DNA of 64,000 nt from Microbacteriaceae bacterium PS02070 (GTDB lineage Bacteria > Actinomycetota > Actinomycetes > Actinomycetales > Microbacteriaceae), in the NCBI GenBank assembly GCA_029959865.1, contig JASCPE010000003.1, positions 1 to 64,000 of the forward strand, given 5' to 3'. The notes beneath the pieces were generated by a model that was not told the DNA's origin, made no database searches, and was given only the letters and a program-made list of their open reading frames with translations. Positions within the stretch are counted from its first letter, which is position 1, and the number at the start of each line of letters is the position of its first letter. The translations under genes were made by a program, and so were the position numbers. Of the stretch, positions 7,975-17,073 are shown piece after piece.

Positions 7975-8948
7975 GTGCCCTGAGCCTTCCGCCGCAGTAC
8001 CGCCTGCTGATCGACAACGACTACGGAGGCGACCCGGACGGCCTCGTCCAGCTCGTCCATCATCTGCTCAGTCCCAGCGCGGACATTCGCGCTGTGATCG
8101 CGTCTCACCTCGGCCACGGTCCATCGGGCGGGCGCGACCGGGACGGGTCCGCCGCAGCGGAGCGGGCCGCACACGACATCTTCGGTCGTCTCGGCGTCGA
8201 TCCGAGGGGACTCATCGTCCGGGGCGCCGAGCAGGGCCTGGTCGATCCGGGCGCGCCGCACGACACTCCGGCGGCGCGCACGATCATCGCCGAGGCTCTT
8301 CGCGACGACGATAAGCGTCTGTTCTACGCCGCCGGCGGCGGCCTGACGGACCTGGCGTCAGCGCTTCTCCTCTGCCCCGAGATCGCGGATCGGCTGACGC
8401 TCATCTGGATCGGTGGACCCGAACATGACGGTCTGGCACCTCCGTTGGCGCACGCAGCGCCCGTCGAGTACAACCTCGATATCGATGTGATCGCCGCCCA
8501 GGTCGTCTTCGACACCGCCCGGTTGGAGATCTGGCAGGTGCCGCGCGACGCGTACCGCCAGTGCCTGGTCTCCATCGCAGAGCTCAGCGCACGGCTCAGG
8601 CGGAGCGACATCGGACAGTTCCTCTGCGGTGAGATCGACCGGGAGCGCACCCAGCTCGCTGCACGCGGTGGGAGGAACATCGGCGAATCGTACGACTTGG
8701 GAGACAGCGCTCTCGTGCTCCTGACCGCGCTGCAGTCCACCTTCGAGCCGGACACCGCGTCTTCTGCGTATGTCATCCGCGACACACCGGCAATCTCCGA
8801 GGACGGCCAGTACGAGCGGTCCTCGCGGCCGCGGCCGATGCGCATCTACACGAAGCTCGATACTCGACTCGTGTTCGAGGACCTGTTCGCAAAGATCGAT
8901 GCGCACGCGCGAGGGCGTACGACGGATCGCGCACCGGTCGCCACGTGA
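7971..8948 (+). CDS. Nucleoside hydrolase-like protein (IUNH superfamily)
   Basis: This 325-residue protein resembles inosine-uridine nucleoside N-ribohydrolases. The calcium-site motif, usually DTDxGxDD near the N-terminus, appears as IDNDYGGDPDG. The later family motif appears as VEYNLDIDVIAAQVVF with GGGLTDLASAL in between. The GTG start at 7971 overlaps the stop of the oxidoreductase. Its location in a glycoside-degradation operon is unusual for a purine or pyrimidine salvage enzyme, so it may hydrolyse another ribo- or apio-furanosyl bond; that is inference. It is the last gene of the plus-strand operon and meets the rhamnosidase gene tail to tail with a 16-base gap. Confidence 0.8.
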   Translation: MSALSLPPQYRLLIDNDYGGDPDGLVQLVHHLLSPSADIRAVIASHLGHGPSGGRDRDGSAAAERAAHDIFGRLGVDPRGLIVRGAEQGLVDPGAPHDTPAARTIIAEALRDDDKRLFYAAGGGLTDLASALLLCPEIADRLTLIWIGGPEHDGLAPPLAHAAPVEYNLDIDVIAAQVVFDTARLEIWQVPRDAYRQCLVSIAELSARLRRSDIGQFLCGEIDRERTQLAARGGRNIGESYDLGDSALVLLTALQSTFEPDTASSAYVIRDTPAISEDGQYERSSRPRPMRIYTKLDTRLVFEDLFAKIDAHARGRTTDRAPVAT

Positions 8949-8964
8949 ACCCCGGTGACGACGC

Positions 8965-11628
8965 TCACGTCTCGGTCACGAAGGTGTGTGATCCAGGCGC
9001 CAGCGACTGGATCCCCTCCCGCAGGTGAACCTCGCCGGACGCTCCGGACGGCACGGTGATGTCCAGACGTACCGACGAGCCGGAGCGTGCCCAGCGACAG
9101 GACGCCCAGCCGTACGGTGTCCGGATCCGGACGCCGGCCGAGTCAAGCTGGCGAGGAAACGAGGGAGCGAATCGGATGCGTCGGTATCCCGGCTCTGCGG
9201 GCGCAAGGCCGGCGACATACTCGTGCAGGAAGCGGACAACGCTGCCGAAGGCATAGTGATTGTGCGAATCATGGGCGTTGCCGTGCTCGTCGTACCCCTC
9301 CCACTGCTCCCAGATCGTGGTCGCTCCCTGCGCCACCTGCGCGAGCCATGAAGGGGACGAGGTTTGGAACAGCACACGATGCGCGACATCTGCGTGACCC
9401 GCGTCGGCCAGCGTCGGCAGAAGCAACGAGGTACTGAGAAATCCCGTGCCGAGGTGATCCCCCGCCGACTCGATCAACTCGACCAGCCGACTCGTGGCGG
9501 CTTCGCGCTCCTGAGCCGAGAGCAAATCGAACGCGAGGGCTCGCACGTAATCGTCCTGCTTGTCCTCCCCGATGCGCGCCCCGCCCTGACGTACGAAGGC
9601 CGCCCGCCACGCGCGTGTGACGTCGGCACGCAACTGCGCGTAGCGCGAGGCATCCGCGGTGTGGCCCAGCACGCCCGCGATTCGCGCCAGCAGCCCCGCA
9701 GAGTGCGCTAAATAGGCGGTCGCGACCACTGCGGGCGGAAGGAGCTTCGAGCGAAGCCAGGTGTTGCCCTCACCGGGTCGCAGCCACTCCCCCCAGTGAA
9801 AGCCCGTGTCGACGATGAATCGCTCACGGCGACCGACACGGCGCCCGAATCGGCGCGCGATACCGTTCTTCTCCGCCGCCCGCCGGGCAAGTTGATCCAC
9901 CCACTGCTTCGCGCTCACGTACTGTGCGGCAAGAGCGTCCTCGTCGCCGTAATACTGGTAGAGCGTCCACGGGAGGATCACGCTGACATCTCCCCAGCCG
10001 ACCGACCCGCTGACGTACTCCATGTGGTGGGGTCCGAGCGCCGCACTGCGTTCAGCCGGAATATAGGGCGGGATCCGCCCATCTTCGTACTGCTCGATGG
10101 CAAGGTTCTCGAGATAGCGGCGCAGGAACCCATCGGCGTCGACCAGTTGTACTGCCGTCGACCCGAACACTTGCACGTCGCCGGTCCACCCGCTTCGCTC
10201 ACGGGTGGGACAGTCGGTCGCAGTATCGAGGAAGTTCGAGCGCAGGGACCACAGGGCGTTCTGCCACAGTTTCTGCAGACGGGCATCGGATGCCTCGAAC
10301 TCGGCGACCTGTGGCACGTCAGTGGACATGACGACGCCGACCGCATCGGCATCGTCCAGCGGATCGGCGCCCTCGATCGCGGCGTAGCGGAAGCCGCGGA
10401 TGGTGAACCAGGGACAGTAGCGCGTGGGCTCGGCCCCGAGAATGACCTCATCGCGCTGGAACCACTCGTCCGGACCGCGCCCCTTCGGGAAGAGGTAGCC
10501 GGTGTCGAGCTCACCCTCGGGGGTCAGCGTCTCGCCATAGAGGATGCGCACCGTCGCCCCGGGACGACCGCGAAGGGTGACCGCCGCGACGCCGGAGAAG
10601 TTCTGCCCGAAGTCGACGATCTGCGCCCCAGATTCGGCTGTCCGCACCGCGGCGGCGAGGCGATCGACGGCACGCACGCGCTCGACTGTCTCCGGCACGA
10701 GGACGCGGGGATGTGGAGGCAACGGGGTCGCGGCGGCCTCGTCTTCCAGGATCGCATCCGCGCGCAGCCAGTCGTGCTCGTCGACGCCCAAGTCGACTCG
10801 TTCGCCGAATGCGGGGTCGGCCGTGCGGATGCGCCCACGCCCGACCCGCCACCCCTCGTCGGTGGTCAGCACGGTCTGCGTACCGTCGTCGAGCTCAAGG
10901 CGGATCTCGGCGATGATTCCGAGGCGATCGCCGTACCGGGCATCCTTCAGGTCGAACCCCAGCGCCCCACGGTACCGCCCATCACCCACCGCGATGCCGA
11001 CGATGTTATCGCCGCTGCGGAACGCCTCGGTGACGTCATACACCTGATACTCGACGGTCTCGTCGAAAGGCGTCCAACGCGGGACGAGGGCCTGCCCGGT
11101 CGCGTCCACGTCGTTCACGAAGAGCCGATACCAGCCGAGCGCGCTGACATAGGCCCGCGCTCGCACGACGCGCGCGGGCACCGTGAGCGACCGGCGGAAG
11201 TACAGCGCCCGACGGTCATCCTCACCCGCCGCCGGGGCGGTGATCCACCGGCCCGCCAGGACGTCGCCCTCGAGAATCCCCGTCTCGAATCGCGCCCACT
11301 CGCTCCACGGCGTCGGCCGCTCGCCATCGAAGGTGCGCACAGACCATCGATAGGGCGTGCGCGAGTGAAGAGGACGACCGGCGTATTCATGCCCGAACGG
11401 ACGATCGCCCACAACGACGCCACTGTCCCACGCCACCTCGTCGGCTCCCGAGGGGTCGCTTTCGGCCCCGGCGTGGTCATCGCGCAGGACCCGCACGTGC
11501 CAGGCCGACTGCTGCGAGCCGACCGCCGGCTCCCAGCCGAAGCGCGGTGACGCGCCCACCCCGAGGGGCTCCGTCCGCCGGTCGGTGCGCAGGGTCGTCG
11601 GGGGCGAGAATCCTTGAGGGTCGGTCAT
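8965..11628 (-). CDS. Alpha-L-rhamnosidase, glycoside hydrolase family 78
   Basis: This 887-residue enzyme should release terminal alpha-L-rhamnose from glycosides by inversion. The N-terminal beta-sandwich domains include GWYRLFVNDVDATG (carbohydrate-binding part) and VDFGQNFSGVAAV. The diagnostic GH78 signature is DCPTRERSGWTGDVQVFG in the (alpha/alpha)6 barrel, which includes the catalytic acidic residues. GATTIWEQWEGY and the C-terminal Greek-key domain follow. There is no signal peptide. The ATG at 11628 overlaps the stop of the upstream GH2 gene. It is the last gene of the nine-gene minus-strand operon and the best single clue to a rhamnosylated substrate. Confidence 0.95.
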   Translation of the reverse strand: MTDPQGFSPPTTLRTDRRTEPLGVGASPRFGWEPAVGSQQSAWHVRVLRDDHAGAESDPSGADEVAWDSGVVVGDRPFGHEYAGRPLHSRTPYRWSVRTFDGERPTPWSEWARFETGILEGDVLAGRWITAPAAGEDDRRALYFRRSLTVPARVVRARAYVSALGWYRLFVNDVDATGQALVPRWTPFDETVEYQVYDVTEAFRSGDNIVGIAVGDGRYRGALGFDLKDARYGDRLGIIAEIRLELDDGTQTVLTTDEGWRVGRGRIRTADPAFGERVDLGVDEHDWLRADAILEDEAAATPLPPHPRVLVPETVERVRAVDRLAAAVRTAESGAQIVDFGQNFSGVAAVTLRGRPGATVRILYGETLTPEGELDTGYLFPKGRGPDEWFQRDEVILGAEPTRYCPWFTIRGFRYAAIEGADPLDDADAVGVVMSTDVPQVAEFEASDARLQKLWQNALWSLRSNFLDTATDCPTRERSGWTGDVQVFGSTAVQLVDADGFLRRYLENLAIEQYEDGRIPPYIPAERSAALGPHHMEYVSGSVGWGDVSVILPWTLYQYYGDEDALAAQYVSAKQWVDQLARRAAEKNGIARRFGRRVGRRERFIVDTGFHWGEWLRPGEGNTWLRSKLLPPAVVATAYLAHSAGLLARIAGVLGHTADASRYAQLRADVTRAWRAAFVRQGGARIGEDKQDDYVRALAFDLLSAQEREAATSRLVELIESAGDHLGTGFLSTSLLLPTLADAGHADVAHRVLFQTSSPSWLAQVAQGATTIWEQWEGYDEHGNAHDSHNHYAFGSVVRFLHEYVAGLAPAEPGYRRIRFAPSFPRQLDSAGVRIRTPYGWASCRWARSGSSVRLDITVPSGASGEVHLREGIQSLAPGSHTFVTET

Positions 11629-14066
11629 CGCTGGTGCTCCGGTGAAGGCCGTTCGACGATGAGCCCGACACGCACCGAGCCATGTTCAACGGTCGTCACC
11701 TCGACCGTGATGCTTCCCGGCCCCGTCGGCCGGATAACCGCCAGTGCGCGCCCGTCGAAGGTATGCACCTCAGAATCGTCGAAGCGCCCGGTGAACTCCG
11801 GATCAGCGCTTCCCAGCCCTTCGAGCACGCCGCTCCCCGTCACTGTGACGCTCGCACGCGCGTTCACGTGAGTTGCGATGATGCCATCTCCGTCTTCCAG
11901 GGAGATGTCGATGTAGGCGAGATCACCATCGTCCGCCACGAGTTCTGCTCTGTCGGCGCGGGCGGCGATCCGCACGTCCGGGCCTGCCGTCCGGAGGGTG
12001 GCGCGGGTCCCGGAGCGCTCACCATGCCACTCGAGCGCGGTGATCTCCCCCGGTGTCCACTCCACCTCGAAGCGGGCGAGGAATCGGTTCGCCTCGCCTG
12101 CAGGGCGGCGGCCGAGAGAGTGCCCATTGAGGAGAAGCTCGACCTCCGGGGCAGTGCTGTACACCTCGACCGTCGTCGCGGTACCAGGGTGCTCACCCCA
12201 TGACCACGCGGCGACCGTGTCGCTCCAGCTCCACCCGCTCGTTGTCGAGGGTTCACCGTGGCGCGACGGCCGCTGCACCGCGATGTAGGGCGTGTTGGCC
12301 TGTCCGAAGACGCGCTCCCGGTAGTGGGAGATCGGACGCCGCTGTCCGGTGATATCGACGTCGCCACACCACGCGGTGAGCCACGGATACGGTGCACTGG
12401 AGCCTTTCTGCTCTGGCACATAGTTCACTCGGCCAAGGCCGGTCTCGCCGAGGTAGTCCCATCCTGTCCAGGTGAACTCGCCGATGACGTGATCGAGCCG
12501 GCTGATGAGCTCCCAGTTCTCTGCGATCGCCGACGGGAATGTCTCGGTTCCCACGATCACCCGATGCGGGAACTGCTCGGCGTCCAGCGTGTATCGCGCC
12601 TCGGCATAGTTGAGTCCTGCGACGTCCAGGATCGCGAACGATTCGGCGGTCATCCGTGCCGTCTCGTCCGAGACGAGCATCTGCTTCATCATCTCGTCCA
12701 TCCGCCCCAGCGCCGCATTGGGGTCGTTCTCCACGCTTTCCGCCGCGGCACCCGCGCGCGAACGCGCCATCGCCTCCGCAACGGCGAGAACCGGGTTGAT
12801 CGCGTTGGTGATGAAGCGCGAAGGATCCAGAGCGCGGATCCGCTCTGCGATGAGCCGACCCCAGCGCGCGCCGATGCCCGTTCCCGCCTCGGTTACTTCG
12901 TTGCCGATGGAGTACATGATGACGCTCGGGTGGTTGATGTCTTTGCGCACCATCGCTTCCACGTCTCGCTCCCACCACGGGGAGAACCGCAAGGAGTAGT
13001 CATCCGACGTCTTCGACCGAGTCCACGCATCGAATGTCTCATCCATCACGAGCATCCCGAGTCGATCGCACGCGTCGAGCATCGCGGTGCTCATCGGATT
13101 GTGGGCGCTGCGCACGGCATTGAACCCGGCGGCCTTCAGGATCTCGATGCGGCGTTCCTCCGCGCGACGCACCGCCGCGGCCCCGAGCACTCCGTTGTCG
13201 TGATGAACGCACGCTCCACGAAGCTTTACCGCCCGGCCGTTGATGCGCAGTCCCGCAACCGGGTCCAGTTGGAGACTGCGGATTCCGAACTGTACACGGG
13301 AGTGATCGCGGGCATCTTCGTCGGTGAGTGCCACGTCGGCCGTATACAGGGAAGGGCGTTCGGTGTCCCAGAGCATCGGGGACGGAATGCGTAGGCGCTG
13401 ACGAAGCACGTGATGGTCGCCGGGCAGGACGGTCACCGGCGCAGAATCGGCCACGACCTCCTCCCCGCCGGGATCGAGCAGGCGTGTGTGGACGGTGACG
13501 GTCCGCGTGACCGCACTCTCGTTGATGACGGCCGTGGCGACCGCCACCATCGCTCGATCACCGTCGATGTCCGGGGTCGTGATCTGGACGCCATCGACCC
13601 CGAGATGGACCAGCGGTCCGGTGAGCAACGCCACCTCTCGGTGGATGCCGACGCCCGTGTACCAGCGCGAATCGTCGTGGGTGCGCGAGACGACTTTGAT
13701 CTCATTGCTCGCGCCGTACCGCAGGTACGGATCGAGGGGAACGTGGAATCGCGTGTATCCGTTGGCGCACTGCCCGGCCAGCTCCCCGTTGACGTACACC
13801 ATCGCATCGCGATAGACGCCGTCGAACTCGAGGACATGCCGACGGGACTGGGCATCGGCGGCGATATCAAGGTGCGTCATGTACTGCACGGTCGCGCTCG
13901 GAAAGTACGCCGTGTGTGGCGTTCCCCCCGGCGAACGCTCCTCGTGTCGGAGCAGATCGTGCGGCAGATGCACGGGTCGCGGCGTGGGGGCGCCGGCGGC
14001 GTACGCCTCGAAGAAGCCGACGGCAGGCGATGCCGACCATCCGACGTTGAGCGGTGTACGGATCAC
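11625..14066 (-). CDS. Glycoside hydrolase family 2 (beta-galactosidase-like)
   Basis: This 813-residue retaining exo-glycosidase has the GH2 order: jelly-roll domain (LPHDLL, YVNGELAGQ), Ig-like domain, TIM barrel and two C-terminal beta-sandwich domains of the DUF4982 type. The acid/base is Glu390 in SIGNEVTEAG and the nucleophile is Glu508 in GTETFPSA. It lacks a signal peptide. It is clearly paralogous to the GH2 gene at 23632-26052, sharing for example RINGxxVKLRGACxHHDxG. Start and stop overlap the neighbouring genes by 4 bases each. Specificity could be galactosidase, glucuronidase, arabinosidase or other; the sequence alone does not decide. Confidence 0.93.
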   Translation of the reverse strand: MIRTPLNVGWSASPAVGFFEAYAAGAPTPRPVHLPHDLLRHEERSPGGTPHTAYFPSATVQYMTHLDIAADAQSRRHVLEFDGVYRDAMVYVNGELAGQCANGYTRFHVPLDPYLRYGASNEIKVVSRTHDDSRWYTGVGIHREVALLTGPLVHLGVDGVQITTPDIDGDRAMVAVATAVINESAVTRTVTVHTRLLDPGGEEVVADSAPVTVLPGDHHVLRQRLRIPSPMLWDTERPSLYTADVALTDEDARDHSRVQFGIRSLQLDPVAGLRINGRAVKLRGACVHHDNGVLGAAAVRRAEERRIEILKAAGFNAVRSAHNPMSTAMLDACDRLGMLVMDETFDAWTRSKTSDDYSLRFSPWWERDVEAMVRKDINHPSVIMYSIGNEVTEAGTGIGARWGRLIAERIRALDPSRFITNAINPVLAVAEAMARSRAGAAAESVENDPNAALGRMDEMMKQMLVSDETARMTAESFAILDVAGLNYAEARYTLDAEQFPHRVIVGTETFPSAIAENWELISRLDHVIGEFTWTGWDYLGETGLGRVNYVPEQKGSSAPYPWLTAWCGDVDITGQRRPISHYRERVFGQANTPYIAVQRPSRHGEPSTTSGWSWSDTVAAWSWGEHPGTATTVEVYSTAPEVELLLNGHSLGRRPAGEANRFLARFEVEWTPGEITALEWHGERSGTRATLRTAGPDVRIAARADRAELVADDGDLAYIDISLEDGDGIIATHVNARASVTVTGSGVLEGLGSADPEFTGRFDDSEVHTFDGRALAVIRPTGPGSITVEVTTVEHGSVRVGLIVERPSPEHQR

Positions 14067-15835
14067 GCCGCGCTCTCAGGCACACGAACCAGGCGTGCAG
14101 CGGTGTATGCGCGTGCGGGCAGTGGCAGTCGGGCCGTGCCCGAGAACTCACCCTCGACCCGGTGGACGGTCATCGCCCACGTATCGATGATCTCAAGGCT
14201 GAACGTCGCGCCCGCCGGGAGATCGACGATGGTGAATGACGGTTGCATCAGACCGAAGTAGCCGACGTAGTACTCGCCCGGAACACCCGCCCAGGGCGTG
14301 TCGTAGGACGTGCCTCCGAGCGCGACCGGCTCCAGTGCCTCCGTCGGTGACGCGTGGATGAAATCCAGCAGGAAGCGGATTCGCTCGGGGCTGCTCCCTA
14401 CCAGCACGCCGCCCTTCGACCACCACAGCTCGTCACGATCGTTGAGGTAGGTCTCACCGTGAGTCGCATACCCGCCGCGCAGTGCAGCCTCCCAGGAACG
14501 GCGGACCACTTCCTCGCCGGTGAGGTTTCCCCATGCCATGTCCAGGTCGCCCTCGTAGCCGAACTCATCGACGACCACGGGCTTGCCCCAGCGTTCGCGC
14601 CACTGCGTGGTGTTCTCCGTCGTGCGGTACACGTCCGTGCGCTGGATCGAGACGTGCGTGACCCACTCGCGGTCGTAGTCGAAGAAGGGCTGAAAGTTGT
14701 GGATCGAGATGAGGTGGCTCGCCGGATCGTTTGCAGCGACCACTGCGGCGATCCGGTCCCAGTCGGATTCGGGCCGCGCCAGCAGGTCGTACTCGTTGGC
14801 GAGAGACCACCAGACGTTCGAGAACGCCGCGAGCCTACGGACGAGGTAGCTCACGTAACGGTCGTCGCTGGCCGCCCCCAGTGCCGCAAACCCCCAACGG
14901 TCGTACGGGTGGAAGAGAACGACATCCGCTTGGATGCCCCGATGGGCGAGTTCTCGGACCCCGTCCTCGAGGCGCCGGAAGAACTCCGGCACGAACCGCG
15001 TGGTGTCCCAGCCAGACTCCGGTGACCCCTCGAAGGGGCGCAGCTCCGGCTCGTCTTCGTTATAGGCGAAGAACTTCGGGAAGACACACATGCGCAGCTT
15101 GGTGAACGGACTCTCGGTGAGAGTGTCCAGCGTCTGGGTGCGAAGCGTCGCCGACTGGTGGGTCCATGCGTACGCGGTTGTTCCGAATGGGAGGAAACGC
15201 GTGCCGTCCTCATGGGCGAAGTGGAAGCGATCCGCGACCCGGACGGGACCGTGCTCATGGGAACGCGGCGGACCGCACTCGAAGGAGCCGGTGATGCCGT
15301 GGAGGGAGCGTGCCGACGACTCGGTCTCCACGAGCCACCGGCCCTCCCGCGGCGGCGCAAAGCGGATTCGATACGTGCCGTCGCCGTCGTAGAACCCACC
15401 GACGCGGACCGCATTGCCTTCGTTCACGAAGGTCGCCGTCAACTCGACATCGACGAACGGGTTGCCGTGCGCAGGGCCCCGCACCTCGATCTCGCACACG
15501 TCCCAGCGCGCCACGACGTTCGGAATTCGAGCGACAGCTGATCCGTACGGAACCTCGTCGGACTCGTAATCGGGGTCCGGCACGAAGACGTTCCGCGCCG
15601 ACTCCACGATGCTCGGCCCCAGGTGAGCGACGCCGTCCAAGTCCGCCTCAAGCGCCGCCCGGGTCGCCTCGTCCAGCCCCGTCTGTGGGTTCTCCAGCAG
15701 CGCCCCGATCGGCACGCGCCGGACGGTGTCGATGTACGGAGAGTCAACGAGACCGGGCAGGTAGCGGTCGATGATCGAACGCCCCTGGGGGTCGTCGATG
15801 ATGACGGCAACCGTCGTCAGGGGTGATAGACGCAT
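14063..15835 (-). CDS. DUF5060/apiosidase-like/DUF5605 glycoside hydrolase
   Basis: This 590-residue protein appears to be a putative glycosidase of the DUF5605 group. After an N-terminal helical segment, an Ig-like DUF5060 domain spans about residues 105-190 (VARWDVCEIEVRGP, GFYDGDGTYRIRFAPP). The TIM-barrel domain related to GH140 apiosidases (DUF4038) follows at about 200-490, and a DUF5605-type beta domain ends the protein. The likely acid/base is Glu348 in WWSLANEYD and the nucleophile Glu424 in VVVDEFGYEG, as in clan GH-A. ATG at 15835 has GGAGAA upstream. Substrates of DUF5605 proteins are poorly known; apiose, arabinose or xylose conjugates are possible. Confidence 0.82.
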   Translation of the reverse strand: MRLSPLTTVAVIIDDPQGRSIIDRYLPGLVDSPYIDTVRRVPIGALLENPQTGLDEATRAALEADLDGVAHLGPSIVESARNVFVPDPDYESDEVPYGSAVARIPNVVARWDVCEIEVRGPAHGNPFVDVELTATFVNEGNAVRVGGFYDGDGTYRIRFAPPREGRWLVETESSARSLHGITGSFECGPPRSHEHGPVRVADRFHFAHEDGTRFLPFGTTAYAWTHQSATLRTQTLDTLTESPFTKLRMCVFPKFFAYNEDEPELRPFEGSPESGWDTTRFVPEFFRRLEDGVRELAHRGIQADVVLFHPYDRWGFAALGAASDDRYVSYLVRRLAAFSNVWWSLANEYDLLARPESDWDRIAAVVAANDPASHLISIHNFQPFFDYDREWVTHVSIQRTDVYRTTENTTQWRERWGKPVVVDEFGYEGDLDMAWGNLTGEEVVRRSWEAALRGGYATHGETYLNDRDELWWSKGGVLVGSSPERIRFLLDFIHASPTEALEPVALGGTSYDTPWAGVPGEYYVGYFGLMQPSFTIVDLPAGATFSLEIIDTWAMTVHRVEGEFSGTARLPLPARAYTAARLVRVPESAA

Positions 15836-15862
15836 CTCGGTTCTCCAGCCGGTGGAAGGCAG

Positions 15863-17032
15863 TCAGAGGGCGTTGGCGCGGGCAACGCCTCCCAGCCAGC
15901 CCAGACTGGGCTTGGGGTGGCGTTCGAACGTTTCACGGTTCACTGCGACGAGACCGAACGTCGGCGCCCAGTGCCCCCACTCGAAGTTGTCCAGCAGAGA
16001 CCAGTGCAGGTACCCGCGGACATCGATTCCATCCGCGATCGCATTCTGAAGCCCCCCGAGAGCCGCCGTGGTGTACGCGATCCGCCGTTCATCATCGGCC
16101 GTGGCGATCCCGTTCTCCGTCACCATGATGGGGACCTCCCCGACGACGTCTCGGGTGTGGCGGACGGCGATCTCCAGTGCATCGGGACGGTATGCCCACC
16201 CCATCAGTGTGTTGTCGGGGCTTTCCGGGTGCGCCACGACGCCGTTCTGGTCGATCGTCTGGGACGTGTAGGACTGGACGCCGATGAAGTCGTCGTCCCG
16301 CGAGGCTTCGAGGTACATGTCTTCCCAGATCCGCTGAATCTCGGCGAACTTCGCTTCGGCACCAGGCGCCGGCGTGTACGCCTGGTTCGCCACCGTCCAG
16401 CCGACTTTGGCACCGGTGGCTGCCCGAACAAGAGGAGCCGCAGCGCGATGCGCAGCAATGAGGATCTCACCGATCTCCTCATCGGGAAAGGCCCCGAACT
16501 GGTACGGCTTGCCCTCGGCGATGCGGCGGGTCTGACCTTCGTTGACGGCGAGCACGTTCGGCTCGTTGATGGTGCACACCCACTCGACCCCGTCAAGGAT
16601 CGAACAGGTCTGCTCGACGTACCGGACGAACCGGTCGACGGCGCCATCGCCGAGCCACGCGCCGGTGTCTTCGAACCACAGCGGATGTGTGAAGTGGTGA
16701 AGCGTCACCACCGGGGTGAGCCCGAACTCCACGGCGGTGTCGATCATGCGGCGGTAGTGGTCCAGGAGAGCACGGGAGTACATGCCCGGACGGGGCTCGA
16801 TACGTGCCCACTCAATGCTGAACCGATACGCGGTGAGGCCGGCCTCAGCGACGAGACGCATGTCCTCGGCATACCGGTGATAGCTGTCCAGAGCGTCGCC
16901 GCTCGGCTGCACTCCGTGGTCGGCCGCGACCTGCTCGAGACGCCACCAGTTGTTGTTGATGTTGTTTCCCTCTACCTGATGCGCTGCGGTTGCCGCGCCC
17001 CAGAGGAAGCCATCGGGGAAGGATCGGGTCAT
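15863..17032 (-). CDS. Glycoside hydrolase family 1 beta-glucosidase
   Basis: This 389-residue enzyme is a retaining GH1 beta-glycosidase. It begins with FPDGFLWGAATAAHQVEG, the N-terminal GH1 signature. The acid/base is Glu157 in CTINEPNV and the nucleophile Glu306 in MVTENGIA. It is somewhat shorter than the usual 440-480 residues; the FDN and HWS elements near the end (GYLHWSLLDNFEW) are intact, so it looks functional. AAGGAG lies upstream of the ATG. It has no signal peptide and probably removes beta-glucosyl or related residues from imported glycosides. Confidence 0.95.
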   Translation of the reverse strand: MTRSFPDGFLWGAATAAHQVEGNNINNNWWRLEQVAADHGVQPSGDALDSYHRYAEDMRLVAEAGLTAYRFSIEWARIEPRPGMYSRALLDHYRRMIDTAVEFGLTPVVTLHHFTHPLWFEDTGAWLGDGAVDRFVRYVEQTCSILDGVEWVCTINEPNVLAVNEGQTRRIAEGKPYQFGAFPDEEIGEILIAAHRAAAPLVRAATGAKVGWTVANQAYTPAPGAEAKFAEIQRIWEDMYLEASRDDDFIGVQSYTSQTIDQNGVVAHPESPDNTLMGWAYRPDALEIAVRHTRDVVGEVPIMVTENGIATADDERRIAYTTAALGGLQNAIADGIDVRGYLHWSLLDNFEWGHWAPTFGLVAVNRETFERHPKPSLGWLGGVARANAL

Positions 17033-17073
17033 GACGTTGCTCCTTGTTCAGTGAGAATTTCTGTAGCCTCGGG

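Noticed and set aside
8944-8972. Terminator between the two convergent catabolic operons
   Set aside because: ACGTGA and TCACGT can pair but the 17-base loop and 6-bp stem, lying partly in coding sequence, are too weak to call.
9796-11550. 584-codon plus-strand frame inside the rhamnosidase gene
   Set aside because: Entirely antisense to a well-supported GH78 gene and rich in Arg, Pro and Ala, as expected for a shadow.
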